This document shows positions 37,710-45,500 of a stretch of DNA of 64,000 nt, one piece after another. The stretch lies in assembly GCA_050186725.1 (NCBI GenBank), contig JBFWYG010000008.1, positions 55,937 through 119,936 of the forward strand. Direction: 5' to 3'. Made by a program: the position numbers and the translations under genes. This stretch comes from JADJYF01 sp050186725 (lineage in GTDB: Bacteria; Pseudomonadota; Gammaproteobacteria; Ga0077536). The notes below the pieces were generated by a model that was not told the origin of the DNA, ran no database searches, and saw nothing but the letters and a program-made list of their open reading frames with translations. How positions within the stretch are numbered: position 1 is the first letter of the stretch; each line of letters begins with the position of its first letter.

Positions 37710-38126
37710 TCAGGCCAGGGAGTCGAGCGCCTTCTGGAAGCGGTTCGCGTGGGAACGCTCGGCCTTGGCCAGCGTCTCGAACCAGTCGGCGATCTCGTCG
37801 AAGCCTTCGTCGCGGGCGGTCTTGGCCATGCCCGGGTACATGTCGGAGTACTCGTGGGTCTCACCGGCGATCGCCGCGGCCAGATTCAGCGCGGTGCTGC
37901 CGATGGGCTTGCCGGTGGCCGGGTCGCCCACCGCCTCGAGATACTCGAGGTGGCCGTGCGCGTGGCCGGTCTCGCCTTCGGCGGTGGAACGGAACACCGC
38001 GGAAACGTCGTTGTAACCCTCTACGTCGGCCTTCTGGGCGAAATACAGGTAGCGGCGGTTGGCCTGCGATTCGCCGGCGAACGCGGCCTTCAGGTTATCC
38101 TCGGTCTTGGTGCCTTTGAGAGACAT
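37710..38126 (-). CDS. Rubrerythrin without rubredoxin domain
   Basis: A 138-residue diiron ferritin-like protein that reduces hydrogen peroxide. The iron-binding motifs are present: AGESQANRRYLYF, ETGHAHGH, AGETHEYSDMYP and ERSHANRFQ. The C-terminal rubredoxin domain of classical rubrerythrins is missing, so an external electron donor is required; the downstream Fe-S protein is the obvious candidate. ATG at 38126 is preceded by AGGAGG at nine bases. The leader carries a GGGCTGC hairpin (38166-38183) and a palindromic operator (38190-38204). Confidence 0.92.
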   Translation of the reverse strand: MSLKGTKTEDNLKAAFAGESQANRRYLYFAQKADVEGYNDVSAVFRSTAEGETGHAHGHLEYLEAVGDPATGKPIGSTALNLAAAIAGETHEYSDMYPGMAKTARDEGFDEIADWFETLAKAERSHANRFQKALDSLA

Positions 38127-38189
38127 GTGCGCTGTCCTCCTGGTCGTCATTCGTTGTGTGGTGCTGGGCTGCGCGTGCAGCCCGCGAAG

Positions 38190-38221
38190 TTAGACTAAGT
38201 CTAAACTTGGAGCGAGTCTAA
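38190..38221 (-). promoter_or_regulatory. Palindromic operator/promoter of the rubrerythrin operon
   Basis: A perfect 15-bp palindrome, TTAGACT-A-AGTCTAA, at 38190-38204 is followed by a further AGTCTAA at 38215-38221, 17 bp on. In the minus direction TTAGAC (38217-38222) could serve as -35 with the palindrome over the -10 region, as expected for repression. The site resembles Rrf2/IscR-type palindromes in layout; no regulator gene lies nearby. Confidence 0.5.
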
Positions 38222-38337
38222 GTGGGCCTCGCCGGAAGCGTCAAGCCGCGTCGGCGTTGACCCTGTGATGCGCCGTCAGTAGAGTCGCGCCTCTTCCACG
38301 ACGGACGCCCGCGTAGCCGCGAGCGCGGGCCCTGCAT

Positions 38338-38583
38338 ATGAGCGAGACAGCCAACGACACCATCGACTTCGAGGCCGCGATGGGCGAACTCGAATCGCTG
38401 GTCGAACGCATGGAACAGGGCGAATTCTCCCTCGAAGACTCCATCCGCCAGTTCGAACGCGGCATGCAACTCGCGCGACAGTGCCAGCGGGCGCTGCGCG
38501 TGGCCGAGCAGAAAGTGCTGAAACTGGCGGCCGACAACAACCAGGAGTCCCTGCAGGACTTCGCGCTGGCAGACGAGACCTGA
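38338..38583 (+). CDS. xseB: Exodeoxyribonuclease VII small subunit
   Basis: An 81-residue helical protein that joins several copies to one XseA to form ExoVII, which degrades single-stranded DNA in repair. The family pattern FEAAMGELESLVERMEQGEFSLEDSI is cut here by position: residues 11-36; then FERGMQL and AEQKV. It is followed six bases later by ispA, the standard gammaproteobacterial order. No Shine-Dalgarno is seen; a GCCCGCG/CGCGGGC hairpin (38307-38330) ends seven bases before the ATG. Confidence 0.93.
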   Translation: MSETANDTIDFEAAMGELESLVERMEQGEFSLEDSIRQFERGMQLARQCQRALRVAEQKVLKLAADNNQESLQDFALADET

Positions 38584-38589
38584 CCACCC

Positions 38590-39483
38590 TTGAGCACGCT
38601 CGATGAACGACTCGCGCCGCTCCGTGAGCGCGCCGACGCCGCCTTGGACCGCTTCCTGCCGCGCGCCGACGAAGCGCCACGGCGCCTCCACGAAGCCATG
38701 CGCTACGCGGTGCTGGCGCCCGGCAAGCGCATTCGACCGGTGCTGACCTATGCCACGGGTGCCGCGCTGGACGTGGCGCTGGACCAGCTGGATCCGGCCG
38801 CCGTGGCCGTCGAGCTGATCCACGCCTACTCGTTGATTCACGATGACCTGCCGGCGATGGACGACGACGATCTGCGCCGCGGCCGGCCGACCTGTCACCG
38901 CCAGTTCGACGAGGCGACGGCGATACTGGCCGGGGACGCACTGCAGGCGCTGGCCTTCGAATCCTTGCTCGATACACGCGCGGCCACGCTCCCGGCCACA
39001 TGCCGCCTGGCGATGGTAGCGACACTCGCCGAGGCCAGCGGCTCGCGCGGCATGGCCGGCGGCCAGGCGCTCGATCTCGGCGCGGTCGGCCAACGGCTGA
39101 CGCTGGCCGAGCTGGAGAACATGCACAAGCACAAGACCGGCGCCCTGATCCGCGCCAGCGTGCGGCTCGGATTGCTGGCGAGCGGCGCCGACGATGCCGC
39201 GCTGGCACGCGGGCTGGACACCTACGCGACCTGCATCGGCCTCGCCTTCCAGGTGCAGGACGACATCCTCGACGTCGAAGGCGCCACCGAAGTGATCGGC
39301 AAGCCGCAGGGCTCGGACGCTGATCGAGACAAGCCCACCTACCCCAACCTGCTCGGCATGGACGAGGCCAAGGCGACCGCCCGGCGCTTGTGCGACGAGG
39401 CGCTGGCCAGTCTCGCGCCGCTCGGCGCGCGTGGCGACACCCTGGCGATGATCGCGAACTTCATCGTCAAGCGCGATCGCTGA
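38590..39483 (+). CDS. ispA: Farnesyl diphosphate synthase (polyprenyl synthetase)
   Basis: A 297-residue enzyme that condenses IPP with DMAPP and GPP to make farnesyl diphosphate for quinones and undecaprenyl phosphate. The first aspartate-rich motif is DDLPAMDDDDLRRG (the bacterial DDx4D form) and the second is QVQDDILDVEG. The start is TTG at 38590, six bases after xseB; no in-frame ATG fits the family N-terminus. dxs, which usually follows, is absent; instead a terminator and the convergent mazG come next. Confidence 0.93.
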   Translation: MSTLDERLAPLRERADAALDRFLPRADEAPRRLHEAMRYAVLAPGKRIRPVLTYATGAALDVALDQLDPAAVAVELIHAYSLIHDDLPAMDDDDLRRGRPTCHRQFDEATAILAGDALQALAFESLLDTRAATLPATCRLAMVATLAEASGSRGMAGGQALDLGAVGQRLTLAELENMHKHKTGALIRASVRLGLLASGADDAALARGLDTYATCIGLAFQVQDDILDVEGATEVIGKPQGSDADRDKPTYPNLLGMDEAKATARRLCDEALASLAPLGARGDTLAMIANFIVKRDR

Positions 39484-39668
39484 AACGGCGACGGAAACCC
39501 GTCACCGACACTGGCAGAACCGCCAGCAATCCGTCATTCGCGCGACGCGCGGCCGGTTCGAGAGTCGTAAACAGGGGCCCACGCGCGCCGCGATCGCCTG
39601 GCACGACACCTGCAGTATCCAAGGCATGCGAAGGTCCTCGACCTTCGCACTCCTCCCTTTGGTCCATT

Positions 39669-39696
39669 ACGGGTGCTGCGGCGCCCGTTTTTTTTT
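39669..39696 (+). terminator. Intrinsic terminator after ispA
   Basis: Stem ACGGGTGC against GCGCCCGT (one G-T pair), loop TGCG, then nine T. It lies about 185 bp past the ispA stop and 7 bp from the mazG stop. A second perfect 9-bp hairpin (39628-39648) lies before it with a C-rich linker between. Confidence 0.75.
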
Positions 39697-39702
39697 CGCG
39701 CG

Positions 39703-40488
39703 TCACAGCCCCTGGCGCTTGGCCTCGTCCCACAGCGCGTCGAGACGCTCGAGCGCGGTGTCCTCCAGCCGTTCCCCCGCAGCCGCGACCCGTGACTCGA
39801 CATGCCGGAAGCGCTGCTCGAAGCGCGCGCTGGCGCCACGCAGCGCCGCTTCCGAATCGACTTCGAGATGGCGCGCGAGGTTGACCACGCTGAACAGCAG
39901 GTCGCCGAGTTCCGCCTCGATGGCGCGCGGCTCACCCGCCGCCGCCGCGGTCTCGAGCTCGGCCACCTCCTCGTGGAGCTTCAGCCAGGCGCCGCGCGCG
40001 TCCGGCCAATCAAAGCCGACCCGCGCCGCGCGCTTCTGCAGCTTGCGTGCGCGGGTCAGCGCCGGCAGCGCGAGCGCGACGTCGTCGAGTTCGCTCACCG
40101 CGCCGCCGCGCCGTGCCCGCCGCTCGGCGGCCTTGCCGGTTTCCCAGGCATCGGCGACCGTCGCGGCGTCGCTCGCGTGCGCCTCGCCGAACACGTGAGG
40201 ATGGCGGGCGAGCAGCTTGGCTTCGATGCCGCCCACCACCTCGTCCAGGTCGAAGCGGCCCTCTTCCTCGCCAATCTGGCTGTAGAACACCACCTGGAAA
40301 AGCAGGTCGCCGAGTTCGCCCGGCAGTTCGCCGAGCTGCCCCTGCTCGATCGCGTCCGCCACTTCGAACGCCTCTTCGAGGGTATGAGGTACCAGCGAGC
40401 CGTAGGTCTGGGCGCGATCCCAGGGACAGCCGCCCTCGGCGCTGCGCAGACGACGCATGATCTGGCGCAGGCGCGCGAGGTCAGCCAT
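39703..40488 (-). CDS. mazG: Nucleoside triphosphate pyrophosphohydrolase MazG
   Basis: A 261-residue house-cleaning enzyme with two MazG domains. It hydrolyses non-canonical and excess NTPs. Domain 1 has CPWDRAQTYGSLVPHTLEE and ELGDLLFQVVFYS; domain 2 has KLHEEVAELE and ELGDLLFSVVNLARHL. Each keeps the ExxE and DxxD type metal ligands. ATG at 40488 is chosen by homology; the frame is open further up over non-coding sequence. It is divergent from the HNH gene with about 110 bp between. Confidence 0.95.
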   Translation of the reverse strand: MADLARLRQIMRRLRSAEGGCPWDRAQTYGSLVPHTLEEAFEVADAIEQGQLGELPGELGDLLFQVVFYSQIGEEEGRFDLDEVVGGIEAKLLARHPHVFGEAHASDAATVADAWETGKAAERRARRGGAVSELDDVALALPALTRARKLQKRAARVGFDWPDARGAWLKLHEEVAELETAAAAGEPRAIEAELGDLLFSVVNLARHLEVDSEAALRGASARFEQRFRHVESRVAAAGERLEDTALERLDALWDEAKRQGL

Positions 40489-40599
40489 GGCATGGAACTC
40501 CTGCGCGCACGGCCAGGCCCTGAGTGCCTGCCGCGGCGGTCTTGATCGAAGCGCTGGAATGCGCTGAGAATCTAGCCGTTTTCGTGGTCCAATGCAGCC

Positions 40600-41202
40600 A
40601 TGACGGACGCCGACACCGCGCACTTGCCCAGCACGCCCCTGATCCTGCGCCTCGATGTGGCGGGGGCGCCGATTCGCTGGATCCCGTGGCAGGACGCGGT
40701 CTGCTTGTACAGCCGCAACCTGGTCGCCTGGACCGCGGGCGACAACGCCTTCACCTTTCGCGGCGGCTTCGCGCGGGGGCGCGCCGAGCGCTCCAGCATC
40801 ACCGTCCATTCGATCATCGCGATCAAGCATTCCAAGCGCGGCCAGCATCCCAAGCGCCACGTGCCGCCGCTCAGCAACCATGAACTCTTCCGCCGCGACG
40901 GCTACCTGTGCCTGTATTGCGGCGGACACTTTCCCGAACACCAGTTGACCCGCGACCATGTCGTGCCGCTGTCGCGCGGCGGCATCGATCGCTGGTCGAA
41001 CGTGGTCAGCGCCTGCCGCCACTGCAACACGCGCAAGGGCGGCCGCACGCCAGAGCAGGCGGCCATGCCCCTGCTGGCAGTGCCCTACGTGCCCAACTGG
41101 GCCGAGTTCCTCGCGCTGTCCAATCGGCGCATCCTCGCCGACCAGATGGATTTCCTGAAATCGCAGTTCAACGCGCAGAGCCGCATTCCGGGGCTCGTGT
41201 GA
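40600..41202 (+). CDS. HNH endonuclease domain protein
   Basis: A 200-residue protein with a beta-rich N-terminal half of unknown role and a C-terminal HNH domain (about residues 95-160). The nuclease pattern is complete: LFRRDGYLCLYCG, LTRDHVVPLSRGG, WSNVVSACRHCNTRKG, with the two CxxC pairs for a structural zinc and the DH and N of the active site. The family is widely distributed in gammaproteobacteria as a chromosomal gene without a methyltransferase, so it is not evidently part of a restriction system. It overlaps the next gene by four bases (GTGA). Confidence 0.85.
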   Translation: MTDADTAHLPSTPLILRLDVAGAPIRWIPWQDAVCLYSRNLVAWTAGDNAFTFRGGFARGRAERSSITVHSIIAIKHSKRGQHPKRHVPPLSNHELFRRDGYLCLYCGGHFPEHQLTRDHVVPLSRGGIDRWSNVVSACRHCNTRKGGRTPEQAAMPLLAVPYVPNWAEFLALSNRRILADQMDFLKSQFNAQSRIPGLV

Positions 41203-41603
41203 GGCGCGCGCGCCTGTGGCTCTGCGCGGCGCTGACCGCGGCCGCGCTGCCGGCCGTGGCGGCCGATGCCGCCGGCAACTACGCCATCTGGGGCGCAGGT
41301 GGACGCTCGTGCCACCAGTTCGACGTCGCGGACCCGGCCCAGGCCGCGGCCTTTCGCGATTTCCTGATGGGCTACCTCACCGCCTTCAATACCCTCGCGC
41401 CCGAGACCTATGACGCGCTCGGCGGCGAGTCGCTCGAGACCGCGGTGCAGTGGCTGCACGACTATTGCGACCAGCACCAGATGGACAGTTTCGAGCGCGC
41501 GCTCGGCCAATTGCTGCTCGCCAGACACGATGCGCGCAGCCGCGTCCCACCCGGGAGCGGCAGGCGCGGATGGATACGGCCGGGCGCCGCGGCGAGCGAG
41601 TGA
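41199..41603 (+). CDS. Small secreted protein with paired cysteines
   Basis: A 134-residue exported protein. Residues 1-22 form a signal peptide (CAALTAAALPAVAA). The mature part has GGRSCHQF, FLMGYLTAFNTLAPETYDALGG and AVQWLHDYCDQHQMDSF; the two cysteines could form a disulfide. The pattern is shared by many small periplasmic proteins of proteobacteria that resemble the Rap1a/Tai fold, but I cannot assign a function. GTG at 41199 overlaps the HNH stop. Confidence 0.7.
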   Translation: MRRARLWLCAALTAAALPAVAADAAGNYAIWGAGGRSCHQFDVADPAQAAAFRDFLMGYLTAFNTLAPETYDALGGESLETAVQWLHDYCDQHQMDSFERALGQLLLARHDARSRVPPGSGRRGWIRPGAAASE

Positions 41604-41683
41604 ACCCGGACCGCGAAGGTGCACGCCGCACCGAGAGCAATCGGCCGACGCGCCAACCCCGCGTCGGCGATCGTGAAATTGCA

Positions 41684-41712
41684 TTGCATCAATCGAAGAA
41701 ATCGTTCATCAT
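41684..41712 (+). promoter_or_regulatory. Candidate promoter of the alanine-zipper lipoprotein
   Basis: TTGCAT at 41684-41689 and CATCAT at 41707-41712 are 17 bp apart, each four of six against consensus. The region is unusually AT-rich for this genome, which fits the strong promoter of an abundant lipoprotein. It would give a leader of about 75 bases. Confidence 0.35.
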
Positions 41713-41795
41713 CCGCGCAATCGAAAGCTTTACTTAATCCAACTTCGAGACACACGTTTCGTAAACTAGCCCCCCGAGTTAGGAGGATGACGACG

Positions 41796-42101
41796 ATGAA
41801 GAATGTTCTGAAGCTTGCGGCGGTATGCGCCGTTCTTGGCCTGACCAGCGCCTGCTCGACGGTGACCCCGGAGCAGCTGTCGGCCGTCGACGCGAAGGCG
41901 ACCAGCGCCGCGTCGGATGCCAGGACCGCCGCCTCCAACGCAGCTGCTGCGCTGAAGGCTGCCACCGAAGCCAAGGCTGCTGCTACCGCTGCTCAGGCTA
42001 CCGCCGACGCTGCGAAGAGCACCGCCGATGCAGCGATGGCTTGCTGCAACGAGAACAAGGATCGCCTCGACCGCGTGTTCGAGAAGATCATGAAGAAGTA
42101 A
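41796..42101 (+). CDS. Lpp/OprI-like alanine-zipper lipoprotein
   Basis: An outer-membrane lipoprotein of 101 residues. The lipobox is LTSAC (cleavage before C23). The mature chain has heptads in which Ala is repeated at the core positions (ASDARTAASNAAAALKAA and similar), an alanine-zipper that forms a trimeric coiled coil as in Lpp and OprI. The C-terminus is CCNENKDRLDRVFEKIMKK; the final lysine could be the residue attached to peptidoglycan. The paired cysteines are unusual. AGGAGG lies nine bases before the ATG at 41796; an ATG three codons earlier is too close to it. Confidence 0.85.
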   Translation: MKNVLKLAAVCAVLGLTSACSTVTPEQLSAVDAKATSAASDARTAASNAAAALKAATEAKAAATAAQATADAAKSTADAAMACCNENKDRLDRVFEKIMKK

Positions 42102-42124
42102 GGGTCTCCCTTACCTTCTCCACC

Positions 42125-42152
42125 AGAACCCCGCTTCGGCGGGGTTCTGCGT
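42125..42152 (+). terminator. Intrinsic terminator after the lipoprotein gene
   Basis: A perfect 10-bp stem, AGAACCCCGC against GCGGGGTTCT with a TTCG tetraloop, lies 23 bases after the lipoprotein stop. The T-tract is short (GCGTTTCT), but the UUCG loop makes the hairpin very stable. Confidence 0.75.
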
Positions 42153-42218
42153 TTCTGGGGGACAGGTTTGCCGCGGCGGGCCCGGCTAATCGCTGGACGC
42201 GCCGGGGATGGGGCGCGC

Positions 42219-43226
42219 TCAGTTACGCACGAGGCGGGGGCCGGCGTGTGTCAGCGCGGCCTCGGTGCGGGTCCTGGTCTGCACCGTGCCGACCACGGTC
42301 GGCACGCCGGTCGGCGACTCCACCGCGCGCTTGATGTCGGCCCACACCAGCGCAGCGTCATAGCCTTTCACCCGCGCCAGGATCTCCTTCACCGCGAGCG
42401 AATACTGCTGAGCCGAGGCCTTGGCCTGCTCTTCCTCCAGGTGCGGATGCACCTCGAGATAGATGTTGCCGTTGGCGATGCCCACCTTGTACGGCTGGTT
42501 GACGATGTGCACCGGCGTGCCGACCGGCGTCTGGTTGAACATCGTCACGATGTCCTCGGGGTACATGCGGATGCAGCCGTGGGTGACGCGCATGCCGATG
42601 CCGTAGGGCTTGTCGGTGCCATGGATCAGGTATCCGTTGAAGCCGAGCATGAGCGCATGGGTACCGAGCGGATTGTTCGGACCCGGCGGCACCACGGTCG
42701 GCAGGATGTCGCCCTCCTCCGCGTGCTCCTTGCGAATCGACTTCGGCGGGTGCCAGGCCGGATTCTTGACCTTGCTGACCACCGTGGTCTTGCCCTTGGG
42801 CGTCACCCACTTCTCGCGGCCGATGCTGATCGGGAAGGTCATCAGGCGCTTGCCGTTGCCGCCGTTCTTGCCGAGGAAGTAGTACATCCGCATCTCAGCG
42901 ATGTTGATGATGATGCCGTCGCGCGCCGCCTTGGGGATGACGTACATGGACGGCACCACGACCTCGGTGCCGTCGCCCGGCAGCCAGGAGTCGACCTTGG
43001 GATTGGCGAGCCGCATTTCGCGGTAGCCCTGATCGAAGACCCGCGACAGGTCGGAGATGGTGTCCTCGTACACGGTGGTCGTGCGGGACAGTTCGCCGAT
43101 GACGTCGGGGGCTTCCGGCGTCAGGACGTAGACCGGGGCCGGCCCCGCCACGACGTCCAGCGCCGTGCCGGCCAGCAGCAGGCCGAGCAGAGGCGCGGCC
43201 AGACGTTTGCGTATCGATGCATGCAT
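42219..43226 (-). CDS. L,D-transpeptidase (YkuD domain)
   Basis: A 335-residue periplasmic enzyme of the ErfK/YbiS/YcfS type that forms 3-3 crosslinks in peptidoglycan or attaches Lpp-type lipoproteins to it. A signal peptide (about 1-28) precedes a LysM-like segment (about 45-95) and the YkuD domain (about 105-245). The catalytic motif is HGTDKPYGIG followed by VTHGCIRMYPED with C218. ATG at 43226 is preferred, ten bases after AGGAAGG; another ATG ten codons up lacks a good ribosome site. Its neighbour across the terminator is an Lpp-like lipoprotein, a possible substrate. Confidence 0.93.
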   Translation of the reverse strand: MHASIRKRLAAPLLGLLLAGTALDVVAGPAPVYVLTPEAPDVIGELSRTTTVYEDTISDLSRVFDQGYREMRLANPKVDSWLPGDGTEVVVPSMYVIPKAARDGIIINIAEMRMYYFLGKNGGNGKRLMTFPISIGREKWVTPKGKTTVVSKVKNPAWHPPKSIRKEHAEEGDILPTVVPPGPNNPLGTHALMLGFNGYLIHGTDKPYGIGMRVTHGCIRMYPEDIVTMFNQTPVGTPVHIVNQPYKVGIANGNIYLEVHPHLEEEQAKASAQQYSLAVKEILARVKGYDAALVWADIKRAVESPTGVPTVVGTVQTRTRTEAALTHAGPRLVRN

Positions 43227-43248
43227 GGTGTCGATGCCTTCCTGATAG

Positions 43249-43674
43249 CTATCCATTCCTGCCGGCGCTCTGGCGCAGACCGTGCAGTCCGAGGGTCAGC
43301 CATGCCGCCATGAAGGCGGTACCGCCCCATGGGGCGCCCTTGCCGAGCCACCCCACGCCGGTCAGCGTGCTGGCGATGAGACCCGCGCAGAACAGCACGA
43401 TTCCCGTAGCGGCCAGCCAGCCCGCCAGTTTGAGCAGCGGCGCGGCACCTGCCTTTCGCCGCCAGTGCGCGACGATGAGCAGCAGCAGGCCGTGTACCAG
43501 CAGGTAGCGCGCCGCGGTCGCCAGCACGCCGAGCGCGTGGGCATCGAAGCGCTGGGCGAAAGCGTGGGCGTTGAGCGCGTCCAGACCCACCCCGACGCAG
43601 GCGGCGAGACCGCCCAGCGCGGCCAGCCATGGCGCGTCCGCGCCAGTCCTCGAACTGGTGTCGTTGTCGTGCAC
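43249..43674 (-). CDS. DUF423 membrane protein
   Basis: A small inner-membrane protein of 141 residues with four predicted helices, in the DUF423/YgdD family of unknown function. The signature GGLAACVGVGLDALNAHAF and GWLGKGAPWGGTAFMAAWL is visible. The start is GTG at 43674 in the open frame; a perfect -10 box lies so close that the mRNA may be leaderless or the real start may be further in. It is 22 bp upstream of the L,D-transpeptidase gene on the same strand. Confidence 0.85.
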   Translation of the reverse strand: MHDNDTSSRTGADAPWLAALGGLAACVGVGLDALNAHAFAQRFDAHALGVLATAARYLLVHGLLLLIVAHWRRKAGAAPLLKLAGWLAATGIVLFCAGLIASTLTGVGWLGKGAPWGGTAFMAAWLTLGLHGLRQSAGRNG

Positions 43675-43680
43675 TAAGAG

Positions 43681-43686
43681 ATTATA
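43681..43686 (-). promoter_or_regulatory. Consensus -10 box (TATAAT) for DUF423
   Basis: The minus strand reads TATAAT, a perfect match. It would start transcription at about 43674, the first base of the DUF423 GTG. The -35 region (TGGGTA, 17 bp up) is weak and falls inside the first codons of the divergent phytase-like gene. Confidence 0.45.
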
Positions 43687-43692
43687 AATGCG

Positions 43693-44760
43693 ATGGTTTC
43701 ACTTACCCACAGATTTTTTGCCGCAGTGCCGCGAAGAGCCCTGGTCGCGCTGTTTGTGCTGCACCTCGCGCTCGGTGCCGCGGCGCCGGCTGCCGACTGC
43801 GGGCAGGACGTGAGCGCGCCACAGCGACTCCATACGCGACTGCGGGACGGTGACCGCTTCGCCGGTCTGCGCCTGCGGGGCGCCCTGCGCCTCGCCGCGC
43901 CCGGAGCCGTTGGAGAAGCGCTGCATGGTCTGTCGGGACTGGCCTGGGATGCGGACGACGGGCGGCTCTATGCCCTGTCGGACTTCGGTCAGCTGGTGCA
44001 CCTGCGACCGCGCTTCGCCGACGGCGTGCTCGTCGGCGTCGACTTCTGCGGCGCCCATGCCCTGCTTGGTCGTGCCGGCGAGCGCCTGCCGCCGGCCTGG
44101 GCCGACGCCGAGGGCCTCGCGCTCCGCAACGGCGCCAACGGCCGGCGCGGTGACGGCCAGCTGCTGGTGGCCTTCGAGCGCGTGCCGCGCATCGAGGTGT
44201 ACTCGACCACCGGTGTGTGGTCCGGCGCCGCGGTGCTGCCGCCGGGGCTGCGCGCGGCCGCCTATGCCGGCCCCAACCAGGCGCTCGAGTCGCTCGGCGA
44301 GTCGCAGCGCTTCGGCCTCACGGCCGCGCCCGAGCGCCCGCTGCGCGGGGTGAGCGAGCCACGGCTCTACGCGCGCGACGGCCAGGCCTGGCCGCTACGC
44401 ATGGAAGACGCGCGGCACGGCGGCCTGGTCGACCTGGCCATCACGGGCGACGACCAGTTCCTGCTGCTGACGCGGCGCTACGTGTCGATATTCCAGCCGC
44501 TGGTCATCGGGCTCGAGCGCCTGGAGGTCGCCGACGACGGGCGGGCGCTCCGCCAGTTCCAGGTGGCGCGCTTCGACAGCAGCGCCGGCTGGTCGCTGGA
44601 CAATTTCGAGGGGCTCGCGCGCCACGAGGGCGAGCGCTATTTCCTGGTCTCGGACGACAATCGCCATCCGCTCGAGCTGACGCTGCTCATGTACGTCGAG
44701 GTGATGGGCGCCGCCGGCGCGGACCCGGGCCCGCCGCCCTCGACCTTCATGCCGCGCTGA
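43693..44760 (+). CDS. Secreted phytase-like esterase domain protein
   Basis: A 355-residue exported protein. Residues 1-33 form a signal peptide (LVALFVLHLALGAAAP). The rest is a beta-propeller-type domain of the esterase-like activity of phytase family (PF13449 type): LHGLSGLAWDADDGRLYALSDFG, WADAEGLAL, NQALESLGES, and SLDNFEGLARHEGERYFLVSDDN. The acidic residues D and E of these stretches are the conserved ones. The substrate is not known; phosphoesters are implied. ATG at 43693 is 18 bp from the divergent DUF423 start. The coding end lies 39 bp before the assembly gap. Confidence 0.85.
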   Translation: MVSLTHRFFAAVPRRALVALFVLHLALGAAAPAADCGQDVSAPQRLHTRLRDGDRFAGLRLRGALRLAAPGAVGEALHGLSGLAWDADDGRLYALSDFGQLVHLRPRFADGVLVGVDFCGAHALLGRAGERLPPAWADAEGLALRNGANGRRGDGQLLVAFERVPRIEVYSTTGVWSGAAVLPPGLRAAAYAGPNQALESLGESQRFGLTAAPERPLRGVSEPRLYARDGQAWPLRMEDARHGGLVDLAITGDDQFLLLTRRYVSIFQPLVIGLERLEVADDGRALRQFQVARFDSSAGWSLDNFEGLARHEGERYFLVSDDNRHPLELTLLMYVEVMGAAGADPGPPPSTFMPR

Positions 44761-44799
44761 GCTAAGGCCCCTGGTCAAAATTATCTCTACGTCCGGCCG

Positions 44800-44899
44800 N
44801 NNNNNNNNNNNNNNNNNNNNNNNNNNNNNNNNNNNNNNNNNNNNNNNNNNNNNNNNNNNNNNNNNNNNNNNNNNNNNNNNNNNNNNNNNNNNNNNNNNN
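44800..44899. other. Assembly gap of 100 N
   Basis: Exactly 100 N, the standard size for a scaffold join of unknown length. The bases on either side include an inverted repeat, CCCTGGTCA at about 44770 and TGACCAGGG from 44900, which may mark a hairpin or a repeat that broke the assembly. Neither neighbouring gene is cut. True distance and content are unknown. Confidence 0.98.
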
Positions 44900-44917
44900 T
44901 GACCAGGGACCTGAGCC

Positions 44918-45451
44918 TCAGCGCTCCAGCAGGCGCGGCATCAGCTCCACCAGGTTGCAGGGCCGCGTGCGGTAGTCGAGCTGGTGCACGATGAGCTTGT
45001 CCCAGGCGAGCGCACAGGCGCCGCTCGAACCTGGCAGGGTGAAGACATAGGTGGCATTGGCCACACCCGCCACCGCGCGCGACTGCAGGGTGGAGGTCTT
45101 GATGTCGTCGAAGGACAGCACGCGGAACATCTCGCCGAAACCGTCCAGCACCTTGTCGAACAAGGGCGTGACCGCCTCGGGCGTGCCGTCGCGGCCGGTC
45201 ACGCCCGTGCCGCCGGTGGTCAGCACCACGTTGACCTCGGGCGCGGCGACCCAGCGCGAGACGTGGGCGCGGATGGCGTAGATGTCGTCGCGACAGATGG
45301 CCTTCTCGTGGATCCGGTGACCGACGCCCACCACGCGCTCGCACAGCAGCCGGCCGGAGGTGTCGCTGCTCTCGTCGCGAGTGTCGGACACGGTGAGCAC
45401 GGCGATGGACAGCGGCACGAACTCTCGCGCCTTGGGGCTTGCGGTGGTCAC
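44918..45451 (-). CDS. moaB: Molybdenum cofactor biosynthesis protein B
   Basis: A 177-residue MoaB/MogA family protein that adenylates molybdopterin before molybdenum insertion. The family stretches SIAVLTVSDTRDESSDTSG, VVLTTGGTGVTGRDGTPEA, FDDIKTSTLQSRAVAGVAN and LPGSSGACALAW are intact. GTG at 45451 is chosen because it matches the MoaB N-terminus and leaves a 49-bp divergent gap to hslR; an ATG at 45502 would overlap the hslR start. It may serve the molybdenum enzyme at the right end of the window. Confidence 0.92.
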   Translation of the reverse strand: MTTASPKAREFVPLSIAVLTVSDTRDESSDTSGRLLCERVVGVGHRIHEKAICRDDIYAIRAHVSRWVAAPEVNVVLTTGGTGVTGRDGTPEAVTPLFDKVLDGFGEMFRVLSFDDIKTSTLQSRAVAGVANATYVFTLPGSSGACALAWDKLIVHQLDYRTRPCNLVELMPRLLER

Positions 45452-45500
45452 GGCTGGTCGACCTGCTGTAGTGTTGGCGGCGAATTCCGATACAGGCAGC

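Noticed and set aside
40600..41202. HNH gene as part of a restriction or defence island
   Set aside because: No methyltransferase, specificity or defence gene is adjacent, and neighbours are housekeeping or envelope genes. The family is widespread as a lone chromosomal gene.
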